Positions 37,646-47,944 of a stretch of 64,000 nucleotides of DNA are shown one piece after another. Position numbers and translations under genes: made by a program. This DNA is from Thermomonas sp. (GTDB taxonomy: Bacteria > Pseudomonadota > Gammaproteobacteria > Xanthomonadales > Xanthomonadaceae): assembly GCF_029945965.1 (NCBI RefSeq), contig NZ_JAQSDO010000020.1:267007-331006 (forward strand), written 5' to 3'. Under the pieces are notes generated by a model that saw only the letters and a list, made by a program, of their open reading frames with translations, made no database searches and had not been told where the DNA came from. Position 1 is the first letter of the stretch. Every line of letters begins with the position of its first letter.

Positions 37646-38998
37646 ATGAGTGCCGTCGCCAACGGATACACCGGATACGGCAGCCGCCAGGCCACGCGTG
37701 TCGACGACATCAGCGGCCGCTATGATCCGTGGCTGCTGGGTTGCTGCATCGTGCTGGCTTGCATGGGCGTGGTGATGGTCGGGTCGGCCGCCGTGGCCGG
37801 CGCCGGCATGAATGTTGGCCCGTGGTACTTCCTGATCCGCCACGTGATGTTCCTGGCCGGAGGCTTGGTGCTGGCCGGCGTGTTGATGCGTACTGAACTC
37901 AAGTTCATCGAACAGCGCAGCCAGTTGCTGCTGTTGGCCTGCTTTGCGTTGTTGTTGTTGGTGTTCGTACCCGGGATCGGCAGCTCGGTGAATGGCGCCA
38001 AGCGCTGGATCAACCTGGGCATCTCGAAGTTCCAGGTGGTGGAGGCGGTCAAGCTGCTCTACATCGTGTGGTTGGCCAGTTACCTCAAGCGCTACAGCGA
38101 GGACGTGGCGGTTACCTGGATGGCGATGCTCAAGCCGGTAGGCGTGGTGGGTATGCTGGTCATCCTGCTGCTGTTGCAGCCGGATTTCGGTTCTTCGGTA
38201 CTGCTGCTGGGCATCACGACCTGCATGCTGCTGTTGGGTGGCGCCCCGATCCGACGGATCATCCTGCCACTCGTGCTGTTGGTGCCGGCGCTGGTGGCGC
38301 TGGTGGTGTTCGAACCTTACCGCATGCGCCGCGTGACGTCGTTCATGGATCCGTGGCAGGACCAGCTCGGTGCCGGTTACCAGCTGAGTAATGCGCTCAT
38401 GGCGATTGGCCGAGGCGAATGGTTCGGCGTGGGCCTGGGCGCTTCGGTACAGAAGCTGTCCTACCTGCCGGAAGCACATACCGATTTCATCTTCTCGGTG
38501 ATTTCCGAGGAGCTCGGTTTCGCAGGCGCCTGCCTGGTGGTCGGCCTGTACGCGCTGCTGACTGCGCGCGCGTTTTGGGTGGGACTGAAGTGTGTGGAAA
38601 TGAAGCGCCACTTCGCCGGCTACTGCGCGTTCGGGATCGCCCTGTGGATGGCGCTCCAAAGCGTGGTCTCGATCGGGGTGAACCTGGGCTTGTTGCCGAC
38701 CAAGGGGCTCACCTTGCCGCTGATTTCATCTGGCGGTTCCAGCGTGCTGATGACCTGCGCGGCGCTCGGCCTTCTGCTGCGGGTGTCCTACGAATATGAG
38801 CGCGCGGCACGACAAGTCGCGAAGCTGCGAGGCGTTGGTTCGGCGCCGCCAGTGGGCAGCCCGCCGGCCACGTCGCAGCCGCCCATTCCGGCCGACGCCA
38901 GCGCGCGCGGCACCAGCCGCCTGCGCCAGCGGGTCGAGCCGAGCCTGGGTTCGCGTGACGTGGTCGATGCCATCGCAACCTTGCGGAGGCAGCGTTGA
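37646..38998 (+). CDS. ftsW: lipid II polymerase FtsW
   Basis: SEDS-family glycosyltransferase that builds septal glycan strands with FtsI. 450 residues with about ten membrane helices. Motifs include [22 protein letters not shown] (near the catalytic Asp loop), [41 protein letters not shown] and SSGGSS. A cytoplasmic Pro/Ser-rich tail of about 60 residues follows the last helix. The stop overlaps murG as TTGA. Confidence 0.95.
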   Translation: MSAVANGYTGYGSRQATRVDDISGRYDPWLLGCCIVLACMGVVMVGSAAVAGAGMNVGPWYFLIRHVMFLAGGLVLAGVLMRTELKFIEQRSQLLLLACFALLLLVFVPGIGSSVNGAKRWINLGISKFQVVEAVKLLYIVWLASYLKRYSEDVAVTWMAMLKPVGVVGMLVILLLLQPDFGSSVLLLGITTCMLLLGGAPIRRIILPLVLLVPALVALVVFEPYRMRRVTSFMDPWQDQLGAGYQLSNALMAIGRGEWFGVGLGASVQKLSYLPEAHTDFIFSVISEELGFAGACLVVGLYALLTARAFWVGLKCVEMKRHFAGYCAFGIALWMALQSVVSIGVNLGLLPTKGLTLPLISSGGSSVLMTCAALGLLLRVSYEYERAARQVAKLRGVGSAPPVGSPPATSQPPIPADASARGTSRLRQRVEPSLGSRDVVDAIATLRRQR

Positions 38999-40146
38999 GC
39001 GCGCCCGCACCCATGACCGCATTCCTGGCAGAACCGCTGGTCATGATCCTGGCCGGTGGCACCGGTGGGCATATTTTCCCCGGCCTTGCAGTCGCGCATG
39101 CCTTGCGTGCGCGTGGCGTGCGGGTTGGTTGGTTGGGCGCGGATGGCGGCATGGAAACCCGGCTGGTGCCGCAACACGACATCGTCATCGACACCATTGC
39201 GGTCAAGGGTTTGCGCGGCAAAGGCGTGGGTGCGTTGCTCACTGCGCCGCTGCGGGTATTGCGTGCGGTGCGCGATGCTGCGCGCGTGCTGCGCAACCGG
39301 CGGCCGGCTGCGGTGGTGAGTTTCGGCGGCTATGCAGCGGGACCAGGCGGTATTGCCGCGCGCATCGCCGGCATCCCGCTGCTGGTGCACGAACAGAACC
39401 GCGCTGCCGGCCTGACCAACAAGGTGCTGGCCAAGGTCGCGCGGGTGGTGATGACCGGTTTCCCGCAGACGTTCGCGCATGAAATCGTCGTCGGCAATCC
39501 GGTGCGCGAGGCGATCACCGCCGTCGCTGCGCCGGCACAGCGCGACTTCCACCATGACGGCGCGCTGCGCCTGTTGGTGCTAGGCGGCAGCCAGGGCGCG
39601 CGCGCCTTGAACAACGCGGTGCCACAAGCAGCGGCCGCGCTTGGTCAGTCACTCGACCGGCCATTCGAAATCGTCCACCAGTGCGGCGAAAAAATGCTTG
39701 AAGAAGCACGCCGTGCGTATGCCGAAGCCGGGATCAAAGCGCATGTCGAACCCTTCATCGCCGACATGGCCGGCGCCTATGCCTGGGCGGACCTGGTCGT
39801 GTGTCGCGCCGGCGCATTGACCCTGGCCGAGTTGTGCGCAGTCGGCGTGGGCAGCGTGCTGGTGCCGTTCCCGCAAGCCGTCGATGACCATCAGACCCGC
39901 AATGCCGAATACCTGGTCGAGCGCGGCGCAGCGCTGCTGCTCAAGCAGGACGACACCTTGCCCACACGCCTGCGCGAAGTGTTGGCTGAACTTGCGGCCG
40001 ATCCGGACAAGCGCTTCGCCATGGCCGACGCCGCGCGCGCGCTAGCCAAGCCAGATGCCGCCGAGCACGTCGCCGATGCGGTGCTAGCCACTATTTCGAC
40101 CTCAACCCGGCCTCAATCAAGAGGGCTGCCTGATGCCCGTGCATAG
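38995..40146 (+). CDS. murG: lipid II synthase MurG
   Basis: Peripheral membrane GlcNAc transferase that converts lipid I to lipid II. 383 residues if started at TTG 38995, which overlaps the ftsW stop and is preceded by GGAGG at 38985-38989. ATG 39013 six codons later is the alternative. Blocks: [59 protein letters not shown], and [14 protein letters not shown] with [11 protein letters not shown]. The end overlaps murC by 14 bases. Confidence 0.95.
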   Translation: MSAPAPMTAFLAEPLVMILAGGTGGHIFPGLAVAHALRARGVRVGWLGADGGMETRLVPQHDIVIDTIAVKGLRGKGVGALLTAPLRVLRAVRDAARVLRNRRPAAVVSFGGYAAGPGGIAARIAGIPLLVHEQNRAAGLTNKVLAKVARVVMTGFPQTFAHEIVVGNPVREAITAVAAPAQRDFHHDGALRLLVLGGSQGARALNNAVPQAAAALGQSLDRPFEIVHQCGEKMLEEARRAYAEAGIKAHVEPFIADMAGAYAWADLVVCRAGALTLAELCAVGVGSVLVPFPQAVDDHQTRNAEYLVERGAALLLKQDDTLPTRLREVLAELAADPDKRFAMADAARALAKPDAAEHVADAVLATISTSTRPQSRGLPDARA

Positions 40147-41575
40147 CCTGCGCCTGCAGCAAATTGGTGACCTTGCGAAAGCGTTCCCGCGCGTGCATTT
40201 CGTCGGCATCGGTGGCGTCGGCATGAGTGGCATTGCCGAAGTGCTGTGCACGCTCGGCTACCAGGTCAGCGGTTCCGACAGCGCCGACAACGCAGTTACC
40301 CGCAGGCTTGCCGGCCTCGGTATCAATGTCTGCAAGGGTCACGCGGCAGCGAATGTGTTGGACGCCGACTGCGTGGTGGTCTCCAGCGCGATCAAGCCGG
40401 ACAATCCGGAGTTGCTGGAAGCACGTTCGCAGCGCATCCCGGTGGTGCCGCGCGCGGAAATGCTGGCCGAGCTGATGCGCTTTCGCCACGGCATTGCAGT
40501 TGCCGGCACGCATGGCAAGACCACCACCACGTCGTTGCTTGCCAGCGTGCTGGCCGAAGGCGGCATGGATCCGACTTTCGTGATTGGCGGGCAGTTGCTC
40601 GCGGCCGGCGCCAACGCACGGCTTGGCAGTGGCAAGTGGCTGGTCGCCGAAGCCGATGAGAGCGATGGCAGTTTCCTGCGCTTGAACCCGGCGGTCGCCA
40701 TCGTCACCAATATCGATGCCGACCATCTGGAGAACTACGGCGGTGATTTCGAACGGGTCAAGCAGGCGTTCTCCGAATTCCTGCACCGGCTGCCGTTCTA
40801 TGGGCTGGCGGTGCTGTGCATCGACGATCCCGAGGTTGCCGTGCTGGCCGAAGCCACGCCGCGCCACGTGGTGACCTATGGCTTCGCTGCCGAAGCCGAC
40901 ATCCGTGCCGAAGACGTGAGCCAGCAGGGCGGGCGCATGCACTTCACGCTGTGCCTGCCAGATGGCACCCGCACACAAGTCACGCTGGCCTTGCCGGGTC
41001 GCCATAACGTGCAGAACGCCTTGGCCGCGTCGGCGGTGGCATGGCAATTGGGCGTTGGCAATGACGCGATTGCACGCGCGCTGGAAAACTTCGCCGGGAT
41101 TGGCAGGCGCTTCAACCAGCTGGCGAAACTCTCGCTGGCCACCGGTGGCGACGCCATTCTGGTCGACGACTACGGCCACCACCCGAAGGAACTCGCGGCA
41201 GTGTTCGAGGCCGCACGCGGCGGTTGGGCTGAACGCCGCCTGGTGGTGGCGTTCCAGCCACATCGCTATTCGCGCACACGCGATCTGTTCGATGAATTCG
41301 CGGCGGTGCTTTCCACTGTCGATGCATTGGTGCTGACCGAGGTCTATCCGGCTGGCGAAGCGCCGATTGCGGGCGCCGATGCCAAGTCGCTGGCGCGCTC
41401 GATCCGCACCCGCGGCCGAGTTGATCCGGTAGTAGTCGGCAGTGCGGTGGAGTTGCCGGATGCACTAGTTGGCGTGCTTCGCGATGGCGACCTGCTGCTG
41501 ATGATGGGCGCCGGCGACATCGGCCAGATCTCGCAATTGCTGGCCAGTGAAGGCCTGCAGGGAGACGCGTCATGA
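40133..41575 (+). CDS. murC: UDP-N-acetylmuramate-L-alanine ligase
   Basis: First amino-acid ligase of peptidoglycan precursor synthesis. 480 residues. N-terminal Rossmann part [20 protein letters not shown] loop [14 protein letters not shown], middle domain [10 protein letters not shown], and ligase domain [14 protein letters not shown], with FQPHRYSRT afterwards. Start overlaps murG; stop overlaps ddl as ATGA. Confidence 0.96.
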   Translation: MPVHSLRLQQIGDLAKAFPRVHFVGIGGVGMSGIAEVLCTLGYQVSGSDSADNAVTRRLAGLGINVCKGHAAANVLDADCVVVSSAIKPDNPELLEARSQRIPVVPRAEMLAELMRFRHGIAVAGTHGKTTTTSLLASVLAEGGMDPTFVIGGQLLAAGANARLGSGKWLVAEADESDGSFLRLNPAVAIVTNIDADHLENYGGDFERVKQAFSEFLHRLPFYGLAVLCIDDPEVAVLAEATPRHVVTYGFAAEADIRAEDVSQQGGRMHFTLCLPDGTRTQVTLALPGRHNVQNALAASAVAWQLGVGNDAIARALENFAGIGRRFNQLAKLSLATGGDAILVDDYGHHPKELAAVFEAARGGWAERRLVVAFQPHRYSRTRDLFDEFAAVLSTVDALVLTEVYPAGEAPIAGADAKSLARSIRTRGRVDPVVVGSAVELPDALVGVLRDGDLLLMMGAGDIGQISQLLASEGLQGDAS

Positions 41576-42558
41576 CCGTCGCTCAAGACAACGTGTTCGC
41601 GCCGCTGCGCACCACCGATCCGCGCGCGTTCGGTCGCGTCGCTGTGCTGATGGGCGGCAGCAGTGCAGAGCGCGAGGTCTCGCTGGATTCCGGGCGCAAG
41701 GTTCTTGCCGCGCTACAGGAACGCGGCGTGGACGCGCATGCGGTGGACGGCATCCCGGAACTGATCGATGGACTGGTGCACGGGAAGTTCGATCGCGTGT
41801 TCAACATCCTGCACGGCAACAAGGGTGGTGGCGAAGACGGCGTACTGCAGGGCCTGCTGGAGGCGCTGGAAGTGCCGTGTACGGGTTCTGGCGTACTCGG
41901 CACCGCGCTGGCAATGGACAAGATCCGCACCAAGCAGGTTTGGATGAGCATGGGTTTGCCGACACCGCGCTTCGTGCGTCTGGCGCCGGGAGCAGATCTG
42001 CGCAGCGCGGCGTTTGAGCTTGGCTTGCCGGTGTTCGTGAAGCCGTCCAGTGAGGGCTCCAGCGTGGGTGTGGCGCGGGTGACCGATGAAGCGGGCATCG
42101 ACAACGCCATCCAGGTCGCTCGCGCATACGGCGGCGAGATGCTGATGGAACAGATGATCGTCGGCGATGAACTGACCGTCGGCATCCTCGGTGATATTGC
42201 GCTACCTTCGATTCGGATCGTGCCCAAGGGCGAGTGGTACGACTACAACGCCAAGTACGTGGCCGACGACACCCAATACCTGTGCCCCGGCCTGCAGGGC
42301 GACGACGAGGACGAGATCCGTCGCATGGCGCTGGCCGCGTTCCGCGCTGCCGGCTGCAGCAGTTGGGGCCGGGTCGACGTGATGCGCGACCGCCAGACGG
42401 GCGCGATGCACCTGCTGGAAGTGAACACCGCGCCGGGCATGACCAACCATTCGCTGGTGCCCAAGGCTGCTGCGCAAATGGGCATCGACTTTGAAGAACT
42501 GTGCTGGCGCATCCTCGAGCAGAGCTTGCCGGCATCGACCCATGAGGCGGGCACATGA
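41572..42558 (+). CDS. ddl: D-alanine-D-alanine ligase
   Basis: ATP-grasp enzyme that makes the D-Ala-D-Ala substrate of MurF. 328 residues. Motifs: [30 protein letters not shown] (HGxxGEDG pattern slightly altered), [31 protein letters not shown], and the metal-binding end [20 protein letters not shown]. DdlB type by position between murC and ftsQ. ATGA overlaps at both ends. Confidence 0.95.
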   Translation: MTVAQDNVFAPLRTTDPRAFGRVAVLMGGSSAEREVSLDSGRKVLAALQERGVDAHAVDGIPELIDGLVHGKFDRVFNILHGNKGGGEDGVLQGLLEALEVPCTGSGVLGTALAMDKIRTKQVWMSMGLPTPRFVRLAPGADLRSAAFELGLPVFVKPSSEGSSVGVARVTDEAGIDNAIQVARAYGGEMLMEQMIVGDELTVGILGDIALPSIRIVPKGEWYDYNAKYVADDTQYLCPGLQGDDEDEIRRMALAAFRAAGCSSWGRVDVMRDRQTGAMHLLEVNTAPGMTNHSLVPKAAAQMGIDFEELCWRILEQSLPASTHEAGT

Positions 42559-43361
42559 GCGCGATGCTGCGTTTGATGGGCTGGATCCTGGCGCTAGCGC
42601 TGGTGGCGCTGCCGGTGGTCGCCGTTGTCAACGGTTGGGTCGGCGGTGAGCGCTGGCCGCTGCGCACCCTGCGCGTACAGGGCGACCTGCATCGCGTGGA
42701 CGAAACCAAACTGCGCGCCACGGTATTGCCGTTCGCCAAGCGCGGCTTCTTCGCGGTGCAACTGGATCGCATCCAGGCCGCAGTGAACGTGTTGCCCTGG
42801 GTCGAGCACGCGGAAGTGCGCAAGCACTGGCCGGACGTGCTGGAAGTGCGCATCAGCGAGCATCGCCCATATGCGCGCTGGGGCAAGGATCGATTGCTGT
42901 CGGAACAGGGCAAGTTGTTCGCGGCGATTAACGCGGTGGATGTGCCCAAGGGCTTGCCGCTGCTGGATGGCCCCGATGCACGTGTGCCGGAGGTCGTGGC
43001 GCTCTACAACCAGGCACGCGAGCGCTTGGCCAATGCCGGTGGCGTTCGCGGGGTGGCGGTAGACCGGCGGGGTAGCTGGTCGATCACGCTGGCTAGCGGC
43101 ACCGACGTGGTGCTGGGCCGCAACGATTCCGATACACGCCTGCAACGCTTCGCGCACTTGTTGCCGCGGCTGGTCGCGCAGCACCCGGGTCAGCGGTTGG
43201 CACGCGCCGACCTGCGCTACACCAATGGCTTCGCCCTGGTTTGGGCCGAGCTTCCGGAAGCAGGCGACGTCAAACCGGCAACGCCTGCCATGCCACCTCT
43301 CCCCAAGCCCATCACCGCACTGCAATCGGGTGACGGGCGTTCGCTGCAAGGAACCACATGA
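42555..43361 (+). CDS. ftsQ: cell division protein FtsQ
   Basis: Bitopic divisome protein that recruits FtsL, FtsB and later proteins. 268 residues: a very short cytoplasmic tail, membrane helix [19 protein letters not shown], a POTRA domain ([24 protein letters not shown]), and the beta domain with [19 protein letters not shown]. Overlaps ddl and ftsA as ATGA. Confidence 0.94.
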   Translation: MSAMLRLMGWILALALVALPVVAVVNGWVGGERWPLRTLRVQGDLHRVDETKLRATVLPFAKRGFFAVQLDRIQAAVNVLPWVEHAEVRKHWPDVLEVRISEHRPYARWGKDRLLSEQGKLFAAINAVDVPKGLPLLDGPDARVPEVVALYNQARERLANAGGVRGVAVDRRGSWSITLASGTDVVLGRNDSDTRLQRFAHLLPRLVAQHPGQRLARADLRYTNGFALVWAELPEAGDVKPATPAMPPLPKPITALQSGDGRSLQGTT

Positions 43362-44593
43362 ATCGCAAGGGCGACAAATCATTGATCGTCGGCCTCGACG
43401 TCGGCACCTCCAAGGTCACCGCGTTGGTTGGCGAATATTCGCCGGGCGAGCCGATCGAAGTGATCGGCATCGGCAGCCATGAGTCTCGGGGCCTGCGCCG
43501 GGGCGTCGTGGTCGACATCGACTCCACCGTGCAGTCGATCCAGCGCGCGGTGGAGGAAGCCGAATTGATGGCCGGCTGCGAAGTGCGCAGCGTGTACGCA
43601 TCGATCTCCGGCAACCACGTGCAGTGCCGCAATTCGCAGGGCATCGTTCCGATCCGCGATGGCGAAGTGACCTATGCAGACCTCGACCGCGTGCTGGATG
43701 CGGCCAAGGCCGTCGCGATCCCGGCCGACCAGCGCATCCTGCACGCAATCCCGCGCGACTATGTGCTGGATGATTCGCAGGAAGGCATTCGCAACCCGGT
43801 CGGGATGAGCGGCGTGCGCCTGGAAGTGCATGCGCATCTTGTCGTGTGTGCGCAATCGGCGGCGGCCAACATCACCAAATGCGTGCAGCGCTGCGGCCTG
43901 CAGGTGGATGACCTGGTGTTGTCCTCGCTGGCATCGAGCACCGCGGTGCTGACCCCGGATGAGCGCGAACTGGGCGTGGTGCTGGTCGATATGGGCGCCG
44001 GCACAACGGACTTGGCGGTCTACGTGCATGGCGCGATCAGCCATACCGCGTCGCTGCCGGTGGCCGGCGACAAGGTCACCGAGGACATCGCGCACATGCT
44101 GCGCACGCCCACGCCCGAGGCCGAGCAGATCAAGGTTCGCTACGCCTGCGCATTGGCACAGATGGCGCGCGCAGAAGAATCAATCCAGGTGCCGAGCGTC
44201 GGCGACCGACCACCACGGCGGTTACCACGGCATGCATTGGCGCAGGCCGTGCAGGCGCGCTACGAGGAAATCTTCGAGATGGTGCAGGCCGAACTGCGCC
44301 GCAGCGGCTTCGAGCAGCACGTACGTGCCGGCATGGTGCTGACCGGTGGAGCTTCGAAGATGGAAGGCGTGGTCGAACTGGCCGAGGAAATGCTGCAGAT
44401 GCCGGTGCGCATCGGCATCCCGCAGCATGTCAGCGGGCTGGGCGAGGTGACTGGCAACCCGGTGCATGCCACTGGCGTGGGCCTGCTGCTGATGGGCAGC
44501 CAGATCGAGAATCCGCGGCGCTCGATGATGCCGGCCGGCAAGGTCGGCGGGCTGTTCGGGAAATTGTCGAAGTGGTATCGCGGCGAGTTCTAG
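43358..44593 (+). CDS. ftsA: cell division protein FtsA
   Basis: Actin-like protein that anchors FtsZ to the membrane. 411 residues. Phosphate-1 block LIVGLDVGTSKVTALV, 1C subdomain (GCEVRSVYASISGNH), phosphate-2 block VVLVDMGAGTTDLAVY, adenosine block GMVLTGGASKMEGVVEL, and a C-terminal amphipathic tail ending FGKLSKWYRGEF for membrane targeting. A 145-base spacer with short repeats separates it from ftsZ. Confidence 0.96.
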   Translation: MNRKGDKSLIVGLDVGTSKVTALVGEYSPGEPIEVIGIGSHESRGLRRGVVVDIDSTVQSIQRAVEEAELMAGCEVRSVYASISGNHVQCRNSQGIVPIRDGEVTYADLDRVLDAAKAVAIPADQRILHAIPRDYVLDDSQEGIRNPVGMSGVRLEVHAHLVVCAQSAAANITKCVQRCGLQVDDLVLSSLASSTAVLTPDERELGVVLVDMGAGTTDLAVYVHGAISHTASLPVAGDKVTEDIAHMLRTPTPEAEQIKVRYACALAQMARAEESIQVPSVGDRPPRRLPRHALAQAVQARYEEIFEMVQAELRRSGFEQHVRAGMVLTGGASKMEGVVELAEEMLQMPVRIGIPQHVSGLGEVTGNPVHATGVGLLLMGSQIENPRRSMMPAGKVGGLFGKLSKWYRGEF

Positions 44594-44670
44594 TGATGAA
44601 AACGATTGATCCAGGATCAAGGCAATACGCAGGACGACGAAGACGGTGATGCGGCATCAGGCAAGGCATC

Positions 44671-44714
44671 CAATACAAGCCGATTCAATACAAGCCGATT
44701 CAAAACAAGAAATT
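44671..44714 (+). repeat. 15-nt tandem repeat in the ftsA-ftsZ spacer
   Basis: CAATACAAGCCGATT occurs twice head to tail (44671-44685, 44686-44700), followed by a degraded third copy starting CAAAACAAGAAATT. It lies 25-70 bases before the ftsZ start, in the leader that carries the ftsZ ribosome-binding site. It is AT-richer than the neighbouring genes. Confidence 0.85.
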
Positions 44715-44738
44715 CATGAATAACAAGAGGACACGGAC

Positions 44739-45995
44739 ATGGCGCATTTCGAACTGGTTGAAAAGATGGCCCCCAACGCGGTCATCAAAGTTGTAGGTGT
44801 GGGCGGTGGCGGCGGCAATGCCGTGGCACACATGGTCAGCAGCAATGTCGACGGCGTGGAATTCATCACCGCCAACACCGACTCGCAGGCGATCAAGAAC
44901 TGCGGCGCGAAGCTGCAACTGCAATTGGGCGGCAACGTCACCAAGGGCCTGGGCGCGGGTGCTAATCCGGAAGTCGGCCGCCAGGCCGCGCTGGAAGACC
45001 GCGAGGTGATCATGGACGCGCTGCAAGGCGCCGACATGGTATTCATCACCGCCGGCATGGGTGGCGGCACCGGCACCGGCGCCGCGCCGGTAGTGGCGCA
45101 GCTGGCCAAGGAAATGGGCATTCTCACGGTTGCCGTGGTCACCAAGCCGTTCCCGTTCGAAGGTCGCCGGCGCATGCAGGTCGCGCTGAAGGGCATCGAG
45201 GAACTGAGCCAGCATTGCGACTCGCTGATCACCATCCCGAACGAAAAACTGATCACCGTGCTCGGCCGCAACGCGACCATGATCCAGGCTTTCCGCGCCG
45301 CCAACGACGTGTTGCTGGGCGCGGTGCAGGGCATCGCCGACCTGATCGTGCGTCCGGGCCTGATCAACGTCGACTTCGCCGACGTGCGCACCGTCATGTC
45401 CGAAATGGGCCTGGCGATGATGGGCACCGGCAGCGCTCGCGGAGACGACCGCGCGCAGGCTGCCTCCGAGGCGGCGATCCAGAACCCGTTGCTGGACGAC
45501 GTCAACCTGCAGGGCGCCAATGGCATCCTGGTCAACATCACCGCCGGCCCCGACTTCACCATGGCCGAGTTCGACGAAGTCGGTCGCACCATCGAAGCGT
45601 TTGCCTCGGAAGACGCGACCGTGGTCATCGGCACCGTGCTGGATCCGGATATGCAGGACGAAGTCCGGGTGACTGTCGTGGCTACCGGCTTGAACCGGGT
45701 TACCGGCCGCCAGACGGCGGGCCGCGACCGCCCCGAAGCCCGCTTCGACACCGGCTTTGATGCGCCGCGTCGTCCGCAAGTGCAGCTGGTCAGCACCCAG
45801 GGCAAGCGCGACGGCACCACCGGCCTGATGATCGACGAAGTGTCCGATCCGTTCGTGCCGGGCGCCGGCGGCAGCTTCGTCAGCGGCTTGCGTCGCAGCG
45901 CCGAAACGGCGTCGTCCGCGCCTGCCATTGCGGAGTTGCCACAGGATGGCGGCTATCTGGATATCCCGGCGTTCCTGCGTCGCCAGGCGGATTGA
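44739..45995 (+). CDS. ftsZ: cell division GTPase FtsZ
   Basis: Tubulin-like GTPase that forms the division ring. 418 residues. GTP-binding block VVGVGGGGGNAVAHM, tubulin signature GGGTGTGAAPVVA, T7 synergy loop region NVDFADVRTVM, a linker near 320-400, and the conserved C-terminal peptide YLDIPAFLRRQ that binds FtsA and ZipA. Preceded by AGAGGA at 7 bases. Last gene of the dcw run before a terminator-like hairpin. Confidence 0.97.
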   Translation: MAHFELVEKMAPNAVIKVVGVGGGGGNAVAHMVSSNVDGVEFITANTDSQAIKNCGAKLQLQLGGNVTKGLGAGANPEVGRQAALEDREVIMDALQGADMVFITAGMGGGTGTGAAPVVAQLAKEMGILTVAVVTKPFPFEGRRRMQVALKGIEELSQHCDSLITIPNEKLITVLGRNATMIQAFRAANDVLLGAVQGIADLIVRPGLINVDFADVRTVMSEMGLAMMGTGSARGDDRAQAASEAAIQNPLLDDVNLQGANGILVNITAGPDFTMAEFDEVGRTIEAFASEDATVVIGTVLDPDMQDEVRVTVVATGLNRVTGRQTAGRDRPEARFDTGFDAPRRPQVQLVSTQGKRDGTTGLMIDEVSDPFVPGAGGSFVSGLRRSAETASSAPAIAELPQDGGYLDIPAFLRRQAD

Positions 45996-46021
45996 GACCG
46001 AGCTGACATCCCGGCATTGTC

Positions 46022-46145
46022 ATGCCCCTTCCCCCGCCAGCGGGGGAAGGCTGGGATGGGGGCAACGGGCGCTCTCCTCCCTCTCAACTCACCCCCACCC
46101 CAACCCCAACCCAACCCCAACCCTCCCCCGTAAACAGGGGAGGGA
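46022..46145. repeat. C/G-rich palindromic repeats after ftsZ
   Basis: The first unit has an 11-bp stem CCTTCCCCCGC/GCGGGGGAAGG (46027-46050) with outer TGCCCC/GGGGCA. The second (46091-46145) starts ACCCCCACCCCAACCCC, repeats CAACCC several times, and ends in CCCTCCCC...GGGGAGGG. The second matches the element inside murF. No gene is visible from 45996 to 46390. Confidence 0.85.
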
Positions 46146-46197
46146 GCTGGAACTGCTCCATGTCCCCATCCGGGCCACGCCGGCCCGGACGGTCTTG

Positions 46198-46234
46198 CGG
46201 TCGACTGGCGATCATTCGCCAGTCGACCGGTTTT
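46198..46234 (+). terminator. rho-independent terminator after ftsZ
   Basis: A perfect 14-bp stem, CGGTCGACTGGCGA (46198-46211) with TCGCCAGTCGACCG (46216-46229), a TCAT loop and then GTTTTC. The T tract is short but the stem is strong. It fits the end of the dcw transcript before lpxC. Confidence 0.65.
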
Positions 46235-46390
46235 CGTTCCGCTGCGTTGCGCCAGCGTGACTTCCGCTCGCGTTCAGCTTGGTGCATGCTAGGCTCGCAG
46301 ACTGTGCCCGGGCGCCATTTCCGATAGCGATCAGGCCCAAGCAATCCAATCCCAGATCGTCCCTGACTTTGCAGGACCCCACTTCCGACG

Positions 46391-47314
46391 ATGCTGCGCC
46401 AACGCACCCTCAAGAACCTGATCCGCGCCACCGGCGTGGGCCTGCACAGCGGCGAGAAAGTCTTTCTCACCATGCGCCCGGCCCCGGTGGATACCGGTAT
46501 CGTGTTCCGTCGCACCGACCTCGAACCAGTGGTGGACATTCCGGCACATGCCGGACTAGTCACTGAAACCGTGCTGTGCACCGGGCTGTCGCGCGATGGC
46601 GGCAAGGTGATGACGGTCGAGCATTTGATGTCGGCGCTTGCCGGGCTTGGCATCGACAATGCCTATATCGAGCTGACCGCGCCCGAAGTCCCGATCATGG
46701 ATGGCTCGGCTGGCCCGTTCGTATTCCTGCTGCAGTCTGCCGGTATCGCCGAGCAGAATGCGGCCAAGAAATTCATCCGCATCCTGCAACCAGTCGAGGT
46801 GCGCGAGGGCGACAAGTTCGCACGCTTCACTCCGCACCAGGGCTTCAGGATCGGCTTTACGGTCGAGTTCAACCACCCGGCGATCCCGAGCTCGCGGTCG
46901 CGCGCGGAAGTGGATTTTTCCACCAGCGCCTATATCAACGAAGTCAGTCGCGCCCGCACGTTCGGTTTCATGCACGACCTGGAATACATGCGCGAGCGCA
47001 ATCTCGGGCTTGGCGGATCCATGGACAACGCCATCGTGCTGGACGAATTCCGGGTGCTGAACGAGGACGGCCTGCGTTACGCCGACGAGTTCGTCCGCCA
47101 CAAGATCCTCGACGCGGTCGGCGACTTGTATCTGGCGGGCCACGCGATTATCGGCGCCTATGAAGGCTTCAAATCCGGCCACGCGCTGAACAACCGGCTA
47201 GTGCGCGCCTTGCTGGCTGATGCCAGTGCCTGGGAAGAAATCAGCTATTTGGACCCCGAAATAGCCCCGCCACTGCTGTATTCCACGGCAACCCCTGCCG
47301 GCGCGATGGCCTGA
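46391..47314 (+). CDS. lpxC: UDP-3-O-acyl-N-acetylglucosamine deacetylase
   Basis: Committed step of lipid A synthesis, zinc-dependent. 307 residues, starting [24 protein letters not shown]. Zinc and catalytic motifs are [16 protein letters not shown] (His), [10 protein letters not shown], and [20 protein letters not shown] with the second His-Asp group. The Asp/Lys hydrophobic passage region [19 protein letters not shown] is intact. The gene has its own long leader after the ftsZ terminator. Confidence 0.97.
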   Translation: MLRQRTLKNLIRATGVGLHSGEKVFLTMRPAPVDTGIVFRRTDLEPVVDIPAHAGLVTETVLCTGLSRDGGKVMTVEHLMSALAGLGIDNAYIELTAPEVPIMDGSAGPFVFLLQSAGIAEQNAAKKFIRILQPVEVREGDKFARFTPHQGFRIGFTVEFNHPAIPSSRSRAEVDFSTSAYINEVSRARTFGFMHDLEYMRERNLGLGGSMDNAIVLDEFRVLNEDGLRYADEFVRHKILDAVGDLYLAGHAIIGAYEGFKSGHALNNRLVRALLADASAWEEISYLDPEIAPPLLYSTATPAGAMA

Positions 47315-47452
47315 GTGAGATGCCACGGGCTGTGACCCCACGCACGTATTCAGCTTGCTGATTACGGGTTTTTTAACAAAATCACATACTTATGACGTTA
47401 GGATGCCCCGTTGGCCGGTTGGGTGATCGTTTTGCGTGCCTGTCCGGCTTGG

Positions 47453-47938
47453 TCATCGGTCTTCCCCAGCGCTTGGTGCTATGTCATCGGGCGCGTCAGA
47501 CCGCAGCAATGCCAAGGCAGTCGCCAATCCTGATCGGGTGGCCGCCGACATCGGTGGAGTGGAGCGTGCGGCCGGCGGTAACGGTCGCAACGGCTGCAGC
47601 GTCGTCTTGACGTGCAGCGCCGCCACATCGAGCCCGATGGAGCGGGCGGCGGTGAGCAATTCGGATGTGGCCAGCCGCAATTTGGCATGCCAGACCGGCG
47701 CATCAACGACGTAAACGAGCTTGTCGCCACGCACATTCGCCAATCGCGAGTGTGCAGCCAGTGAAGGCGGCAGGCAGGGACGCAACAGTTGGTCCATTGC
47801 ATCGAGCCACAAGGCGCGGCGCAACGGGTCTCCGGTGCTTCCAGCGAACAGCGCATCCAGCGCGGCGCGGGGCCCGGCAGGCGGCTTGGCTTCTTTGTCG
47901 AAGGACATGGAGCGGGGCGTGGACCGCGAACGAGACAT
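47453..47938 (-). CDS. dciA: DciA-type DnaB helicase loader (DUF721)
   Basis: DUF721 proteins, renamed DciA, load the replicative helicase DnaB in bacteria without DnaC or DnaI. 161 residues: the KH-like core spans LRPCLPPSLAAHSRLANVR and LVYVVDAPVWHAKLRLATSEL, the conserved DUF721 patch, followed by a basic Pro/Ser-rich tail. Context between lpxC and an M23 peptidase near secA matches the Pseudomonas locus as I recall it. It is on the minus strand here; the start is ATG 47938 or ATG 47908. Confidence 0.85.
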   Translation of the reverse strand: MSRSRSTPRSMSFDKEAKPPAGPRAALDALFAGSTGDPLRRALWLDAMDQLLRPCLPPSLAAHSRLANVRGDKLVYVVDAPVWHAKLRLATSELLTAARSIGLDVAALHVKTTLQPLRPLPPAARSTPPMSAATRSGLATALALLRSDAPDDIAPSAGEDR

Positions 47939-47944
47939 GACTCA

